62,099 nucleotides of DNA from Candidatus Latescibacterota bacterium (GCA_022827835.1 JAJEIO010000021.1:1-62099); one strand, 5' to 3'. Shown: positions 17,843 through 28,123, counted from the stretch's first letter. Program-made: numbers and translations. Notes: a model not told the origin generated them from the sequence alone.

Positions 17843-20360
17843 CGAAAAAGTGCGGCTCTCGATACCCGACCTCTCGCTGGTGGTGCTGATCGGCGTTTCT
17901 AGCGCGGGTAAATCGACCTTTGCCCGCGAGCACTTCCTCCCGACCGAAGTGCTGTCTGCGGACTTTTTTCGCGGCGTGGTCGCAGACGACGAAAACAGCC
18001 TAGAGGCCACGGACGATGCGTTCGCCGCTCTGCACTTTGTCGCCGCCCGCCGCTTGGCGCGGGGCCTTTTGACGGTGGTAGATGCGACCAACGTCCAGCC
18101 CGAGGCGCGCAAGCCGCTGGTGGAACTGGCCAAGCGCTATCACGCCCAGCCGGTGGCCATCGTCTTCGACCTGCCCCAATCTCTCTGCGAAGAGCGCGCG
18201 GCCGTGCGCACAGACCGAGACTTGCCCCCTCACGTAATCCCCCGGCAATACCGCCAGCTACGCCGCAGCCTCAAGGGCCTCAAGCGCGAGGGCTTTCGCC
18301 GCACCTTTGCGCTGCGCTCGCCCGCGGATGTGGCGCGGGTCGAAGTGGTCCGGGAGAAGCTGTGGCCGGACCGCCGTGAGGAGTGCGGTCCATTCGACAT
18401 CATCGGCGATGTACATGGATGTTGCGACGAACTCGAAGCCCTGCTCGACCAGCTAGGGTATCGCATCGCAGGGGAAAAGGTGGAGCCGCCGCTGGGGCGC
18501 AAGGCTGTCTTCGTCGGCGATTTGGTGGACCGCGGCCCCAACGCCCCCGGCGTCCTCGCGCTGGTCATGTGCATGGTGGAGTCGGGCGCGGCCCTGTGCG
18601 TGCCGGGCAATCACGACGCGCGCTTGGTAAGAGCCTTGCAGGGTAGAAAGGTCCAACGCACACACGGCTTGGCGGAGACGCTGACCCAGCTTGACGACGA
18701 GACCGCGGAGTTTAAGAAAAAAGTCGAAACCTTCCTCGGCGGCCTAGTCAGCCACTACGTGCTCGACGGGGGTGCATTGGTGGTAGCGCACGCTGGCATG
18801 AAGGAGGAGATGGCTGGCCGCGCCTCTGGGGCTGTGCGCTCATTTGCCCTGTACGGGGACGTGACCGGCGAAGTGGACGAATTTGGCCTGCCGGTGCGCC
18901 GCGATTGGGCGGCTGAGTATCGGGGCCGCGCCCGCGTCGTCTATGGGCACACACCTGTGGCGCAGCCCGAGTGGGTCAATAACGCGATCAACATCGACAC
19001 TGGCTGCGTGTTTGGCGGCGCGCTGACGGCGCTGCGCTATCCCGAACTGGAACTCGTATCCGTCCCGGCCAAGGCGCAGTACGCCGAGCCGGTCCGCCCC
19101 TTGGCGGTGCAACAGACGCGCGACGATGTGCTCGACTTAGCGGATGTGGCTGGAGGCCGGCGTGTGGAGACGCGGTTGATGGGCCGAGTTACTGTCCATG
19201 CAGAGCGGGCGGCTGCGGCACTGGAGGTGATGAGCCGCTTTGCCGTTGATCATCGGTGGCTGGTCTATCTGCCGCCGACGATGGCCCCACCCCAAACCAG
19301 CACTCGCCCCGACTTGCTCGAACACCCGGACGAGGTCTTGGCGTACTATCGCCGCTGCGGCGTGCGCGAGCTCGTCTGCGAGGAGAAGCAGATGGGCTCG
19401 CGGGCCGTGCTGATCGTCTGCCGCGATCCGGCGACAGCGCAGCGGCGCTTTGGAATAGAGGACGGCAGCGCGGGCATCTGCTACACGCGCACGGGCCGCC
19501 GCTTCTTTACGGATGCGGATTTGGAGGCGGGGGTCTTAGATCACGTGCGCCGGGCCTTTGAGCACAGCGAGTTGTGGAGTGCGTTGGCGACGGACTGGGC
19601 AATACTCGACGCCGAGATCATGCCTTGGTCGGCCAAGGCGCAGCAGCTACTCGAAGACCAGTACGCAGCGGTGGGCGCGGCGGCGCGGATGTCGCTGGCA
19701 GCGTCCGTGGGCACGCTGGAGCAGGCGGTGGCGCGGGGCGTAGCCGTCGGCGAGTTGTTGAGCCGTTGTCGCGGCCGGGCCGAGTCCGTGGCACACTACG
19801 CCGCGGCGTATCGCCCCTATTGCTGGCCCGTGCACTCGCTCAAGGATCTCAAATTGGCTCCTTTCCACCTCTTGGCCACGGAGGGGCAGGTCCACGTCAA
19901 CCAGACCCATGCGTGGCATCTGGAGACCTTGGACAAGCTCTGCGCGGCCGAGCCGGAGTTGCTGTGCGCGGTAGATCGCCGACGGGTGGTTTTGGACGAC
20001 ATGGACAGCAGCAGTGAAGTAGTAAGGTGGTGGGAGGAATTGACTGCCAGCGGCAGCGAAGGATTCGTCGCGAAGCCTCTAGACTTCGTCTGCACAGGCG
20101 AACGCGGCCTCGTCCAGCCGGCGCTCAAGTGCCGGGGCCGCGCGTATTTGCGGCTGATCTACGGGCCTGAGTACACGGAGCGCATAGAGCTGTTGCGCCG
20201 CCGCAACCTCAAAGGCAAGCAGGCGTTGGCCCTGCGGGAATTTGCGCTGGGGGTGGAGGGCCTGGAGCGGTTTGTCGCCGGACAGCCCTTGCACCGGGTA
20301 CACGAATGCGTCTTTGGAGTCTTGGCGCTGGAAAGCGCGCCGATTGACCCGAGATTCTAG
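17835..20360 (+). CDS. pnkp: Polynucleotide kinase-phosphatase Pnkp (RNA end-healing and sealing enzyme)
   Basis: The 841-residue three-domain enzyme starts at GTG 17835. The kinase domain carries the P-loop GVSSAGKST (residues 20-28), which phosphorylates 5'-OH ends. The metallophosphatase domain from about 183 carries IIGDVHGC, VGDLVDRGP, GNHDARL and VYGHTP, and removes 2',3'-cyclic phosphates. The C-terminal nucleotidyltransferase/ligase half from about 440 carries EEKQMGSRAV, whose Lys is the expected AMP-accepting residue. All motifs look intact. With Hen1 it repairs RNAs cut by ribotoxins, typically tRNAs. The next gene, nfuA, is 72 bases away and probably unrelated. Confidence 0.95.
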   Translation: MADEKVRLSIPDLSLVVLIGVSSAGKSTFAREHFLPTEVLSADFFRGVVADDENSLEATDDAFAALHFVAARRLARGLLTVVDATNVQPEARKPLVELAKRYHAQPVAIVFDLPQSLCEERAAVRTDRDLPPHVIPRQYRQLRRSLKGLKREGFRRTFALRSPADVARVEVVREKLWPDRREECGPFDIIGDVHGCCDELEALLDQLGYRIAGEKVEPPLGRKAVFVGDLVDRGPNAPGVLALVMCMVESGAALCVPGNHDARLVRALQGRKVQRTHGLAETLTQLDDETAEFKKKVETFLGGLVSHYVLDGGALVVAHAGMKEEMAGRASGAVRSFALYGDVTGEVDEFGLPVRRDWAAEYRGRARVVYGHTPVAQPEWVNNAINIDTGCVFGGALTALRYPELELVSVPAKAQYAEPVRPLAVQQTRDDVLDLADVAGGRRVETRLMGRVTVHAERAAAALEVMSRFAVDHRWLVYLPPTMAPPQTSTRPDLLEHPDEVLAYYRRCGVRELVCEEKQMGSRAVLIVCRDPATAQRRFGIEDGSAGICYTRTGRRFFTDADLEAGVLDHVRRAFEHSELWSALATDWAILDAEIMPWSAKAQQLLEDQYAAVGAAARMSLAASVGTLEQAVARGVAVGELLSRCRGRAESVAHYAAAYRPYCWPVHSLKDLKLAPFHLLATEGQVHVNQTHAWHLETLDKLCAAEPELLCAVDRRRVVLDDMDSSSEVVRWWEELTASGSEGFVAKPLDFVCTGERGLVQPALKCRGRAYLRLIYGPEYTERIELLRRRNLKGKQALALREFALGVEGLERFVAGQPLHRVHECVFGVLALESAPIDPRF

Positions 20361-20432
20361 GAATGGGCCGCTTGCGTTGCCGCCCACTGTCTCGGTATTA
20401 TCAAACAGTTACTTCCCGACGGAGGACAGACC

Positions 20433-21002
20433 ATGATTACCATCACTGAAGCAGCAGAAGAGAAAATTGCCAATCTAGTCGCCGCAAGCGACAAGCCGGT
20501 CAAGGGTTTGCGCATCGGTGCCCGCCTCGACCCCGCCAAGCAGGTTGACTATAAGCTGGCATTCATCTCCGACCAACAAGTAGGCGGCGACGATCAGGTC
20601 GTCCACTTTGAGGGATTTGACGTGTACATAGATCCCGAAAGTGCCGACCTGTTGGCGGAAGCCAAGGTGGATTACGTAGATGGGCTGATGGGTTCGGGCT
20701 TCAAGATCGAGCGCCCGCGCAAGATGCCCGCGCACCTGAGCGGCCCGATGGCCGAGACCGTCCACCGCGTCATCGAAACGCAAATCAACCCGGGCGTGGC
20801 TTCGCACGGCGGCGTGGTGACCTTAGTAGATATTAAAGGCAACACGGTATTTGTGCAGATGGGTGGGGGCTGTCAGGGTTGCGGCCAAGCCGATGTGACG
20901 CTCAAACAGGGCATCATTCGCATGATCAAGGAAGCGGTGCCCGAGGTGGAAGCCGTAGAGGACGCGACGGATCACGCCGCGGGAGAAAACCCGTATTATT
21001 AA
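20433..21002 (+). CDS. nfuA: NfuA-type iron-sulfur carrier protein
   Basis: The 189-residue, two-domain protein has an N-terminal A-type-carrier-like (HesB) fold that lacks the usual three cysteines (residues 1-100, MITITEAAEEKIANLV), followed by a Nfu domain (about 108-180) with the cluster-binding Cys-x-x-Cys in GGGCQGCGQADVTLKQGI. This degenerate-A plus Nfu arrangement defines NfuA, which delivers [4Fe-4S] clusters to target enzymes. GGAGG lies about 9 bases ahead of the ATG. The C-terminus DHAAGENPYY matches the family's usual '...NPYY/F' end. Confidence 0.92.
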   Translation: MITITEAAEEKIANLVAASDKPVKGLRIGARLDPAKQVDYKLAFISDQQVGGDDQVVHFEGFDVYIDPESADLLAEAKVDYVDGLMGSGFKIERPRKMPAHLSGPMAETVHRVIETQINPGVASHGGVVTLVDIKGNTVFVQMGGGCQGCGQADVTLKQGIIRMIKEAVPEVEAVEDATDHAAGENPYY

Positions 21003-21043
21003 TTAGGAATTACAAGGCGTCTTCTAGTTTGAGGAGAGGTTTT

Positions 21044-21847
21044 ATGACAACGGCGTTGCCGTTGGTGGCGCGGCCCGATCTTGAAAGCTATGTGCAGGCG
21101 ATGAAGGAAGATGGGTACGCCTATTTTCCCCAAGCGCTCAACGAGCAAGAAATCGCCGAGTTGCGCCAAGCCATGGACGAGCTGACCGCGCTGGAGGAAA
21201 GCTACGACCGCCACACTGACCCGGCCGCGCACGGCTTCCTCAACAAGAGCATCAACAACGCCTTCAACCGCGACCCGATCTTCGCCCAGTACTTGGACCG
21301 AACCGAAATCATCGACCTAGTCGAAGCGGTACACGGCGACGACTGCCACTGCATCGGCATGACGGCTTGGATTACCGGCCCCGGCCGCCCGGACCAAACC
21401 CTGCACGCCGACTGGCAGCCGCTGACCTTGCCGGAAGAAGTCATGGATCACCCAGCGGTAGAAATTCCAATCTTTATCACCACAGCCCATTACTATCTCG
21501 ACGATCTGACCAAGGAGTTGGGGCCTACTCACTTCGTGCCGGGCAGCCACCGCGCGGGTCGGCGGCCCCGTGCGGGCGAGACCAGTTTTAAGGGCGTCGA
21601 GGAGCAGAGCATCTTGTGCAAGGCCGGCGACTGCGTGCTGTTCCGCTGCGAGGTTTGGCACCGGGGCACGGCCAATACGAGCGAGCAGACGCGCTACCTG
21701 CTCCAAGTACACTACGCCCAGCGCATTATCACTCAGAAGTACCCACCCTATCTGAATAAATTCCAATTCGACGCGGCCCTATTGGCGGAGGCTACGCCAC
21801 GGCAGCGGCGGCTTTTGGGCGACCACGTGCCGAGCAACTACGACTAG
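21044..21847 (+). CDS. Phytanoyl-CoA dioxygenase-family oxygenase
   Basis: The 267-residue PhyH protein starts at ATG 21044 behind GAGGAGAGG; the longer frame upstream lies inside nfuA. Iron-site residues are in DQTLHADWQPL (about residue 122) and VWHRGTANTSEQTR (about 205), the latter also giving the Arg expected to bind 2-oxoglutarate. The insert EIPIFITTAHYYLDDLTKE and FVPGSHRAGRR are standard family strands. It is followed by a palindromic repeat at 21852 and then the signalling genes. Confidence 0.86.
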   Translation: MTTALPLVARPDLESYVQAMKEDGYAYFPQALNEQEIAELRQAMDELTALEESYDRHTDPAAHGFLNKSINNAFNRDPIFAQYLDRTEIIDLVEAVHGDDCHCIGMTAWITGPGRPDQTLHADWQPLTLPEEVMDHPAVEIPIFITTAHYYLDDLTKELGPTHFVPGSHRAGRRPRAGETSFKGVEEQSILCKAGDCVLFRCEVWHRGTANTSEQTRYLLQVHYAQRIITQKYPPYLNKFQFDAALLAEATPRQRRLLGDHVPSNYD

Positions 21848-21851
21848 AAGA

Positions 21852-21875
21852 GGCGACCGGCCGGTCGCCCCTACC
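21852..21875. repeat. Palindromic repeat, GGGGCGACC...GGTCGCCCC type
   Basis: Bases 21852-21869 read GGCGACCGGCCGGTCGCC, a perfect 18-bp palindrome, extended on the right to ...CCCCTAC. It shares the 'GTAGGGGCGA / TCGCCCCTAC' arms with the repeat at 41943, so both belong to one dispersed palindromic family. The location, just after a stop codon, suits a REP-like element or mRNA-end hairpin. Confidence 0.6.
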
Positions 21876-21915
21876 AACCGGATTACGGTCCTACCGAATG
21901 GATGAATAACGCACT

Positions 21916-22287
21916 ATGACTAATTCCCCGATATCCGTCCTGCTCTTTGAGGACAATCCCATTCACGCCCGCTTGTTGCAGAACTTGCTGAAACCGGAAT
22001 TTGCCGTGGAAGCGGTCGATAACTTAGCGGCTGGCTTGGCGCGGTTAGAGGCAGGTGGCATCGACGCAATCCTCCTCGACCTAGTACTGCCCGACAGCCA
22101 AGAGCTGGCCACCTTTGAGCGCGTCAAAGCAACCGTCCCAAATATCCCCGTACTGGTCCTGACGGGCCTTGATGACGAAGTACTCGCCGAAGAGGCCGTG
22201 GCGGCCGGTGCCCGAGATTACCTAATCAAAACGCAGATCAATGGCGAGAGTTTGGCCCGGTCTATCCGGGAGGCCGTAGCAGGTTAG
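21916..22287 (+). CDS. Stand-alone response-regulator receiver domain
   Basis: The 123-residue protein is a single CheY-like receiver: acidic pocket [11 protein letters not shown] near residue 10, phospho-acceptor Asp in [13 protein letters not shown] near 55, Thr in VLVLTGLDD near 83 and Lys in DYLIKTQI near 105. No output domain follows. The stop is 2 bases before the ATG of a hybrid histidine kinase, so it is probably a phosphorelay intermediate or an input regulator for that kinase. Confidence 0.92.
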   Translation: MTNSPISVLLFEDNPIHARLLQNLLKPEFAVEAVDNLAAGLARLEAGGIDAILLDLVLPDSQELATFERVKATVPNIPVLVLTGLDDEVLAEEAVAAGARDYLIKTQINGESLARSIREAVAG

Positions 22288-22289
22288 CT

Positions 22290-25241
22290 ATGGGGGGCGA
22301 TCCCCGCTTCCTGAACTGGGCTGGCTGGCTGGCGCGATTGGCAGCTTCCGTGACCGTGCTCGCGGGCGCGCTGGTGCTGTGGGGCTGGCACACCGACGAC
22401 GAATACCTCAAAAGCTTCATGCACATCAGTTGGGTGGCGACGCACCCGCTCGTGGCGATGCAGTTTATCTTGGCCGGCGCGTCGCTTTTGTTGTTACAGG
22501 CCGAGCCACTGAGCCGCTGGCGGCGGTATGCGGGCGTAGTGTTGGGGGCGACCGTAGTGGTGATTGCCGTGCTCAAGTTAATCGGCTATCAGTACAACTG
22601 GGAGCGGGGCGTCGATACGTACCTTTTTTATTTCAAGCTGGGCGTCTCGCGGATGTCGCCCAATGCAGCGTTTTCCTTCTTGCTGATAGGCTTGGCCTTG
22701 GTGCTGATGGATGTGCAGGTGAGGGGCCGCGCCTATCTGTCGCAGATCTGCGTGATCGCGGCGACGGTCATCGGACTTTTGTCGATGAGCAGCTACTTCC
22801 ACAACGTGCTGCTGCTCTATGGAGTATCCGGGTTCGTCCCGGTCGTCCCCGACACGGCCACCGAATTCCTCATTCTCTGCTTTGGCCTGCTGTGCGCTCG
22901 TCCGCACCGCGAGCCAGTCGCGACCATCATCAGCACTACGGAGGGCGGCTCTGTGGCGCGCCGTCTCTTGCCGGCCGCCTTTGTCATTCCCCTCCTACTC
23001 GACTGGGTGCGCATTCAGGTCGAGAGCCTCTATGGCTACGAGTTTGGCTTCTCACTCTTTACGCTGCTCAACATCTTGGCCTTCGCCCTGCTGATATGGT
23101 GGAACGCCGCGTCGCTTTCGCGAGTCGATGCGGAGAGGCGGCGCTCGGAAGAGCAGCTACAAGAGCAATACCGCCTGACCGCGGCCACGGCGCAATCCGA
23201 GCACGAGGCTCTGGTGGCCCTTGAAGAGTCGCAGGAGGCCCTGCGCGACGCCAAGGAGCAGGCCGAAGCGGCCAATCAGGCCAAAAGCGCGTTCTTGGCC
23301 AATATGAGCCACGAAATCCGCACTCCAATGAACGGCATCATCGGCATGACCGAGCTCTTGGGCCGCACCCAGCTAGAATCGCAACAGCGCAACTACTTGA
23401 CGTTGGTGCAGCAGTCGGCAGAATCCCTGTTGTCCCTGCTCAACGACATCCTCGACTTCTCCAGAGTCGAAGCAGGCCGCTTGGCGCTGGAAGAGATCGA
23501 GTTCGGCCTGCGCGACGAAGTGGGCAATGCCGTGCAGACACTGGCCATGCACGCGGCGAGCAAAAACATAGAGCTCGTGTGCCACATCCCCGCGGATGTC
23601 CCCGACCGCTTGGTCGGCGATCCGCGCCGCTTGCGCCAAGTGGTGATCAATTTGGTGGGCAATGCCGTCAAATTCACCGAGGAAGGCGAAGTGGAAGTTG
23701 GCATCGCTGTGGAAGAGGCCTTGCCGGATGCCGTGGGCCTGCGCCTGTGGGTGCGCGATACCGGGGTCGGCATTGCGCCGGAGAAACAGGCGGGGATATT
23801 CGACTCTTTCAGCCAAGTCGATAGCTCGACCTCGCGTCGCTTTGGCGGCAGCGGCTTGGGTTTAGCCATCTCGCAGCAGTTAGTCGAGCTGATGGGGGGC
23901 CGCATCTGGGTCGAGAGCGAGGAAGGCAAAGGCAGCATCTTTTACTGCACGGTCCGCTTAGGGTTGGGAACACCGGAGACTAAGCGCGCTGATCTGGTCT
24001 CGCTACAAGGACTAAAGGTCTTAGTCGTTGACGACCACGCGACCAATCGGCGAATCCTCGAAGAGATCCTGAAAAGCTGGGAGATGGAGGCTGAGCTCGT
24101 AGAGAGCGGCTCGGCTGCCATAGCAGCTTTGGCGGCCGCGGCACAGACTTCGGCAGGCTCAGCCGAGTCGCCCTTCGACCTCGTGCTGATGGATCTGATG
24201 ATGCCGGAGATGGACGGCCTAGAAACGGTGGCGATAATCCGCGAGAACGCGGCGTTTGCCCAAGTGCCGGTGCTGCTGCTTTCCTCGGCCGACCGAGCCG
24301 GGTTCAGCGCGCGCGCGCGCTCCTTGGGCATTGCCCGCAGCCTGATCAAGCCGATCAAGCAGTCCGACCTACTAGAGGCCATTGGCGCGGCCCTTGAGGC
24401 TGCCCCGACGGTGGAGGCAAGGCGCGGTGATGCGCCTGCGGACGAGTCGGTGGCGGTCGAGAGTTGGGGCCGAACAGCACGCCGCATCCTCTTGGCCGAG
24501 GATGGGGCGATCAACCAACAGGTGGCCGTGCGGCTGCTAGAGGAGCGCGGCCACTCGGTAGTGGTAGTGGACAATGGCCGCGCGGCCGTGGAGCAGGTGG
24601 CCGCGCAGGCTTCGGCGAGCTCAGCCGAGCCGCCCTTTGACGTGGTGCTGATGGACGTGCAAATGCCGGAGATGGACGGCCTAGAGGCGACGGCGGCCAT
24701 TCGCCGTGCAGAGGCACAGACCGGCGGACACGTTCCGATCATTGCCATGACTGCCCACGCGATGAAAGGCGACCGCGACCGCTTCTTGGCGGCGGGCATG
24801 GACGGTTATGTCGCCAAGCCCGTGCGCCCGCACGAGCTGTACGCGGCTGTGGAGGGTGGCGGCCCCAATGATGAGGACGGACTGCCCGCGCCTGTGGATG
24901 TGTTCTTCGAGTGGGATGCTGCGCTCGAAAACGTCGGCGGCGACGAGGCCATGCTGCGCGAGCTTGCGGAGATGTTTTTTGCAGAGTGTCCCAAGCTGAT
25001 GCAGCAGATCCGCGAGCACATCGCTGGCGCGGACGGTCCTGAATTGCGGCGGGCCGCGCATACGCTCAAGGGGTCGGCGCACGTTTTCGGAGCAGAGGAG
25101 GCGGCCGAGGCCGCGCATCGGTTGGAGGAAATCGGGCGCGAGGAAGCGTTTGCCGACGCGGAGGAAGCCCTAGTGTTGCTGGAGGATGAAGTGGCGCGGT
25201 TGCTGCCGGCTTTGCGGGAGCGGGTTGCGGCTGACGCGTAA
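22290..25241 (+). CDS. Hybrid sensor histidine kinase (membrane sensor, HisKA, HATPase, REC, REC, HPt)
   Basis: The 983-residue protein has an N-terminal region (about 1-265) with about eight hydrophobic segments and no recognised ligand domain. A short coiled coil leads to the HisKA domain with phospho-acceptor His in [15 protein letters not shown] (about residue 345). The HATPase carries [22 protein letters not shown] and [12 protein letters not shown]. Two receiver domains follow, [12 protein letters not shown] with [13 protein letters not shown] and [12 protein letters not shown] with [15 protein letters not shown]-terminal HPt domain has [13 protein letters not shown] (about 915). All phosphorelay residues are present. 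The signal it senses is unknown. It is coupled to the upstream receiver protein. Confidence 0.93.
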   Translation: MGGDPRFLNWAGWLARLAASVTVLAGALVLWGWHTDDEYLKSFMHISWVATHPLVAMQFILAGASLLLLQAEPLSRWRRYAGVVLGATVVVIAVLKLIGYQYNWERGVDTYLFYFKLGVSRMSPNAAFSFLLIGLALVLMDVQVRGRAYLSQICVIAATVIGLLSMSSYFHNVLLLYGVSGFVPVVPDTATEFLILCFGLLCARPHREPVATIISTTEGGSVARRLLPAAFVIPLLLDWVRIQVESLYGYEFGFSLFTLLNILAFALLIWWNAASLSRVDAERRRSEEQLQEQYRLTAATAQSEHEALVALEESQEALRDAKEQAEAANQAKSAFLANMSHEIRTPMNGIIGMTELLGRTQLESQQRNYLTLVQQSAESLLSLLNDILDFSRVEAGRLALEEIEFGLRDEVGNAVQTLAMHAASKNIELVCHIPADVPDRLVGDPRRLRQVVINLVGNAVKFTEEGEVEVGIAVEEALPDAVGLRLWVRDTGVGIAPEKQAGIFDSFSQVDSSTSRRFGGSGLGLAISQQLVELMGGRIWVESEEGKGSIFYCTVRLGLGTPETKRADLVSLQGLKVLVVDDHATNRRILEEILKSWEMEAELVESGSAAIAALAAAAQTSAGSAESPFDLVLMDLMMPEMDGLETVAIIRENAAFAQVPVLLLSSADRAGFSARARSLGIARSLIKPIKQSDLLEAIGAALEAAPTVEARRGDAPADESVAVESWGRTARRILLAEDGAINQQVAVRLLEERGHSVVVVDNGRAAVEQVAAQASASSAEPPFDVVLMDVQMPEMDGLEATAAIRRAEAQTGGHVPIIAMTAHAMKGDRDRFLAAGMDGYVAKPVRPHELYAAVEGGGPNDEDGLPAPVDVFFEWDAALENVGGDEAMLRELAEMFFAECPKLMQQIREHIAGADGPELRRAAHTLKGSAHVFGAEEAAEAAHRLEEIGREEAFADAEEALVLLEDEVARLLPALRERVAADA

Positions 25242-25262
25242 CGCCGAAGGAGAAGACAAACG

Positions 25263-25583
25263 ATGGAACGAGTGTACACTACACAGGACTTGGCCATGCT
25301 TAGCCACCTCAAAAACTCGCTAGCTGCACAGGGCATTGAATGCGTTTTGCGCGGTCAGCATCTGCTCGGCGGGGTGGGTGAATTGCCCCCAATTGAGTGC
25401 TGGCCGGAGTTGTGGGTTTTGGACGATAGACAGGCCGCGGTCGCGAAGTCGCATATCGACACCTTGTTTGCAACGGCTGCGAAAGACGAAGCACCGTGGG
25501 CCTGCGCTGCGTGCGGCGAAGAGTGTCCGGGGGCGTTTACGGACTGTTGGAGTTGCGGAGCGGCTAGGGCCGAAGAAAACTGA
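25263..25583 (+). CDS. DUF2007-type signal-transducing protein with zinc ribbon
   Basis: The 106-residue protein has an N-terminal DUF2007 (PII-like fold) segment, MERVYTTQDLAMLSHLKN to about residue 65. The tail holds two Cys-x-x-Cys pairs (WACAACGEECPG and CWSCGAA), which should bind zinc. AAGGAG precedes the ATG and the gene lies 21 bases after the histidine kinase, so it is likely part of the same transcript. Role unknown. Confidence 0.75.
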   Translation: MERVYTTQDLAMLSHLKNSLAAQGIECVLRGQHLLGGVGELPPIECWPELWVLDDRQAAVAKSHIDTLFATAAKDEAPWACAACGEECPGAFTDCWSCGAARAEEN

Positions 25584-25638
25584 ACAAACGCACTGACGAG
25601 TGGGACCTTCCGGCATGTTGAAATAGAAGAGATTGCTC

Positions 25639-26910
25639 ATGAAAAGAATTGCAGAGTTTTTAATCATAGGTTTGCTGCTTTATGGCGGCGTGTCAGTCGC
25701 CGGTGCTTCGGATTGGCCGCAGTGGAGAGGGCCCAATAGGGACGGAATCTCTCGGGAGACGGGACTTCTAAAAGAATGGCCTGACGGCGGCCCTCAAGTC
25801 CTCTGGAGAGTGCCGCTCGGCGAGGGTTTTTCCGGAATTTCCGTCGCTCGCGGACGTGTCTATACGATGTTCTCGGAAGGAAATGATGAGTTTGTCATTT
25901 GTCTTGATGCCTCGAACGGGGAAGAGATGTGGCGGTTTCGATCGGACAGCACATACTATGAGTACGAGGGAGGTAATGGCCCACGTGCAACACCGACAAT
26001 CGATGGGGAGTTCCTCTTCACGGTGTCCGCACAGGGTAGATTTTACGCACTCAGTAGTGTGAATGGAGAGAAGGTCTGGTCTTACGATTTGATCAAAGAC
26101 TTCGGAAGCTATATGCCTAAGTGGGGGTTCAGTTCTTCGCCGTTGGTGGAAGGCAATATGTTGCTCGTTGAGGTCGGTGGCAACAATGGAAAGTTTATCG
26201 TGGCTTTTGATAAGACGAATGGTGATGTCCTCTGGAGTTCCCATACAGACAAACTTGGATATGCTTCGCCTATTGGTGTTACAATTGGCGGGGTACGACA
26301 ACTCATTGTCTTCGCAGGTCTTCGGCTGCTCTCTGTATCAATCGACAATGGAGAGGTGCTCTGGAGCTATCCGTGGCGAACAGGACGGTTTGATGTTCAC
26401 GCCGCTACTCCCATTTTCATTGCGCCGGACAAAATTTACATCTCATCAGGGTACGGAAGTGGAGCGGCAGTCGTACAGGTCAAAGTAATGAATTCTCCTG
26501 AATCTAGTGCCCTGAACAATGGAGGAGAGAAAAACCAGATAGAGGTTAAGGAGGTTTGGAGAAATAAAAAATTGCAGAATCGGTTGTCCACTTCGGTTTT
26601 GCATGGCGATCACCTTTACGGCTTTCACAATGCTATCTTGAAATGTATTGATGCAAATACCGGCACCGAAAAATGGAAAACTCGCGGATTCGGTGAAGGC
26701 ACGCTCATGCTTGCAGAAGACCATCTGATTATTCTCAGTGACCGCGGCAAGTTGGGGTTAGTCGAGGCGACACCCAAAGCTTATCGTGAAATAGCGAGCG
26801 CAGAGGTGCTGAGCGGATTGTGTTGGACGGTGCCGACGCTTGCCAACGGCAGACTCTATGCGCGAAATCAGAAGGAAATGGTCTGTTTAGACATGACGGG
26901 GCAGAATTAG
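25639..26910 (+). CDS. Exported PQQ-like beta-propeller protein
   Basis: The 423-residue protein has a signal peptide (MKRIAEFLIIGLLLYGGVSV, then AGASDW) followed by WPQWRGPNRDG, the standard opening of PQQ-binding-like propeller proteins. Repeated blades contain G-x-V-x-W-type segments such as EEMWRFRSD, GEKVWSYDL, GDVLWSSHTD and GEVLWSYPW. I chose ATG 25639 over an upstream TTG. No catalytic site can be identified; many relatives are structural or assembly proteins. Base composition is clearly lower in GC than upstream, as in the next gene, suggesting the two arrived together. Confidence 0.85.
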   Translation: MKRIAEFLIIGLLLYGGVSVAGASDWPQWRGPNRDGISRETGLLKEWPDGGPQVLWRVPLGEGFSGISVARGRVYTMFSEGNDEFVICLDASNGEEMWRFRSDSTYYEYEGGNGPRATPTIDGEFLFTVSAQGRFYALSSVNGEKVWSYDLIKDFGSYMPKWGFSSSPLVEGNMLLVEVGGNNGKFIVAFDKTNGDVLWSSHTDKLGYASPIGVTIGGVRQLIVFAGLRLLSVSIDNGEVLWSYPWRTGRFDVHAATPIFIAPDKIYISSGYGSGAAVVQVKVMNSPESSALNNGGEKNQIEVKEVWRNKKLQNRLSTSVLHGDHLYGFHNAILKCIDANTGTEKWKTRGFGEGTLMLAEDHLIILSDRGKLGLVEATPKAYREIASAEVLSGLCWTVPTLANGRLYARNQKEMVCLDMTGQN

Positions 26911-26992
26911 CCTAAATTGCGAAGACCACGAGGGCAATGTCAGCCTGACTCGATAGAAACCGACACATGGCGGCACTAAAAGGAAACCGACC

Positions 26993-28123
26993 ATGCAAAA
27001 ACGCAAACGAATAGACTTCCTCGCCTGTGCCCTGCTCGTGCTTTGTCTCGCCAGTTGTGGCGAAGACACGCCGATGGTAAATGGACACGTCCCCATCGGT
27101 GTTGTCGTGGCACTGACAGGGAAACATGCCAAACCGTATGGTTTCCCTATGCAACGGGGGTTTGAATTGGCACGAGAAGAAATTAACAACCGCGGCGATG
27201 TAAATCTCACGTTTATCACTGTGGACGATCAGAGCAGTGTGGACGGGGCGAAAGAAGCTGTACGGCACTTGGTAGATCAAGGCGTTTCTGCCATAGTCGG
27301 GCTTGCTATCTCGACGCATCTTAAAGAGGCTGCTCCAATTGCGCAGGAGAATAAGGTCATAGCTTTCAGTTCGGTCTCTTCCGCTGCAGGTTTGAGCGGG
27401 ATTGGGGATTTTATCTTCCGCACCAGTCTCGCCGTGAATATAAGCGTTCCCAGTGGTGTGATGGAGACTCAGGAGAAACTCGGCTATAAAAAAGTAGCAA
27501 CGATATATGATGAGATTGATGTCTATGCCAAAAGTAGCAACGAAATGCTAAGAACAGTGCTTGAGGCAAACGGGGTCGAGATTCTTATAGAGGAAACCTT
27601 CCACACCGGCGATACCGATTTTTCTCAGCAATTAACCAATATAATGGCGATGGCACCGGACGCACTCTTTATTTCCGCACTTTCACAAGAAATAGCGGGG
27701 ATTCTCGCCCAAACACCCGAGGTCGATTTCCCCGACACTATTCAGATTATTGCTCCGGATTTAACCATGGATGAAGTCGAAAAGGCGGGTGATGGTGCCG
27801 AAGGAACAATAGGTTTTATCGGATGGTCGAGTATATCTGACGCCCTTGGAAACCAAACCTTCGTTCGGAACTATCGGGCGAAATACGGTATTGAACCTGA
27901 ACCGTGGGCGGCACAGTCGTATGCAACCCTCTATGTGCTCGCCAATGCAATTAAGACAGCACAATCGACACATCCGACCGCCATTCGGGACGCACTCGCA
28001 CAGACGAATTTTCCCACTATTTTGGGCAAGTCAGGCGCGTTCTCTTTCGATCCTAACGGAGATGCACTGTACGACCAAATTATAATGGTCGTCAAGGATG
28101 GAGAACTTCAGTTCTTTGAATAA
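26993..28123 (+). CDS. Branched-chain-amino-acid-type ABC substrate-binding lipoprotein
   Basis: The 376-residue protein has a lipoprotein signal peptide (lipobox LASC at about residue 22). The mature domain is of the LIV/Peripla_BP_6 type: VPIGVVVALTGKHAKPYG, ELAREEINNRGDVNL, AIVGLAISTHLKEAAPIAQE and AAQSYATLYVLANAI. Such proteins bind amino acids, amides or small organic acids. No permease or ATPase gene is adjacent, so it may serve a transporter elsewhere or act as a sensor. The region has lower GC than the average of the window. Confidence 0.88.
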   Translation: MQKRKRIDFLACALLVLCLASCGEDTPMVNGHVPIGVVVALTGKHAKPYGFPMQRGFELAREEINNRGDVNLTFITVDDQSSVDGAKEAVRHLVDQGVSAIVGLAISTHLKEAAPIAQENKVIAFSSVSSAAGLSGIGDFIFRTSLAVNISVPSGVMETQEKLGYKKVATIYDEIDVYAKSSNEMLRTVLEANGVEILIEETFHTGDTDFSQQLTNIMAMAPDALFISALSQEIAGILAQTPEVDFPDTIQIIAPDLTMDEVEKAGDGAEGTIGFIGWSSISDALGNQTFVRNYRAKYGIEPEPWAAQSYATLYVLANAIKTAQSTHPTAIRDALAQTNFPTILGKSGAFSFDPNGDALYDQIIMVVKDGELQFFE

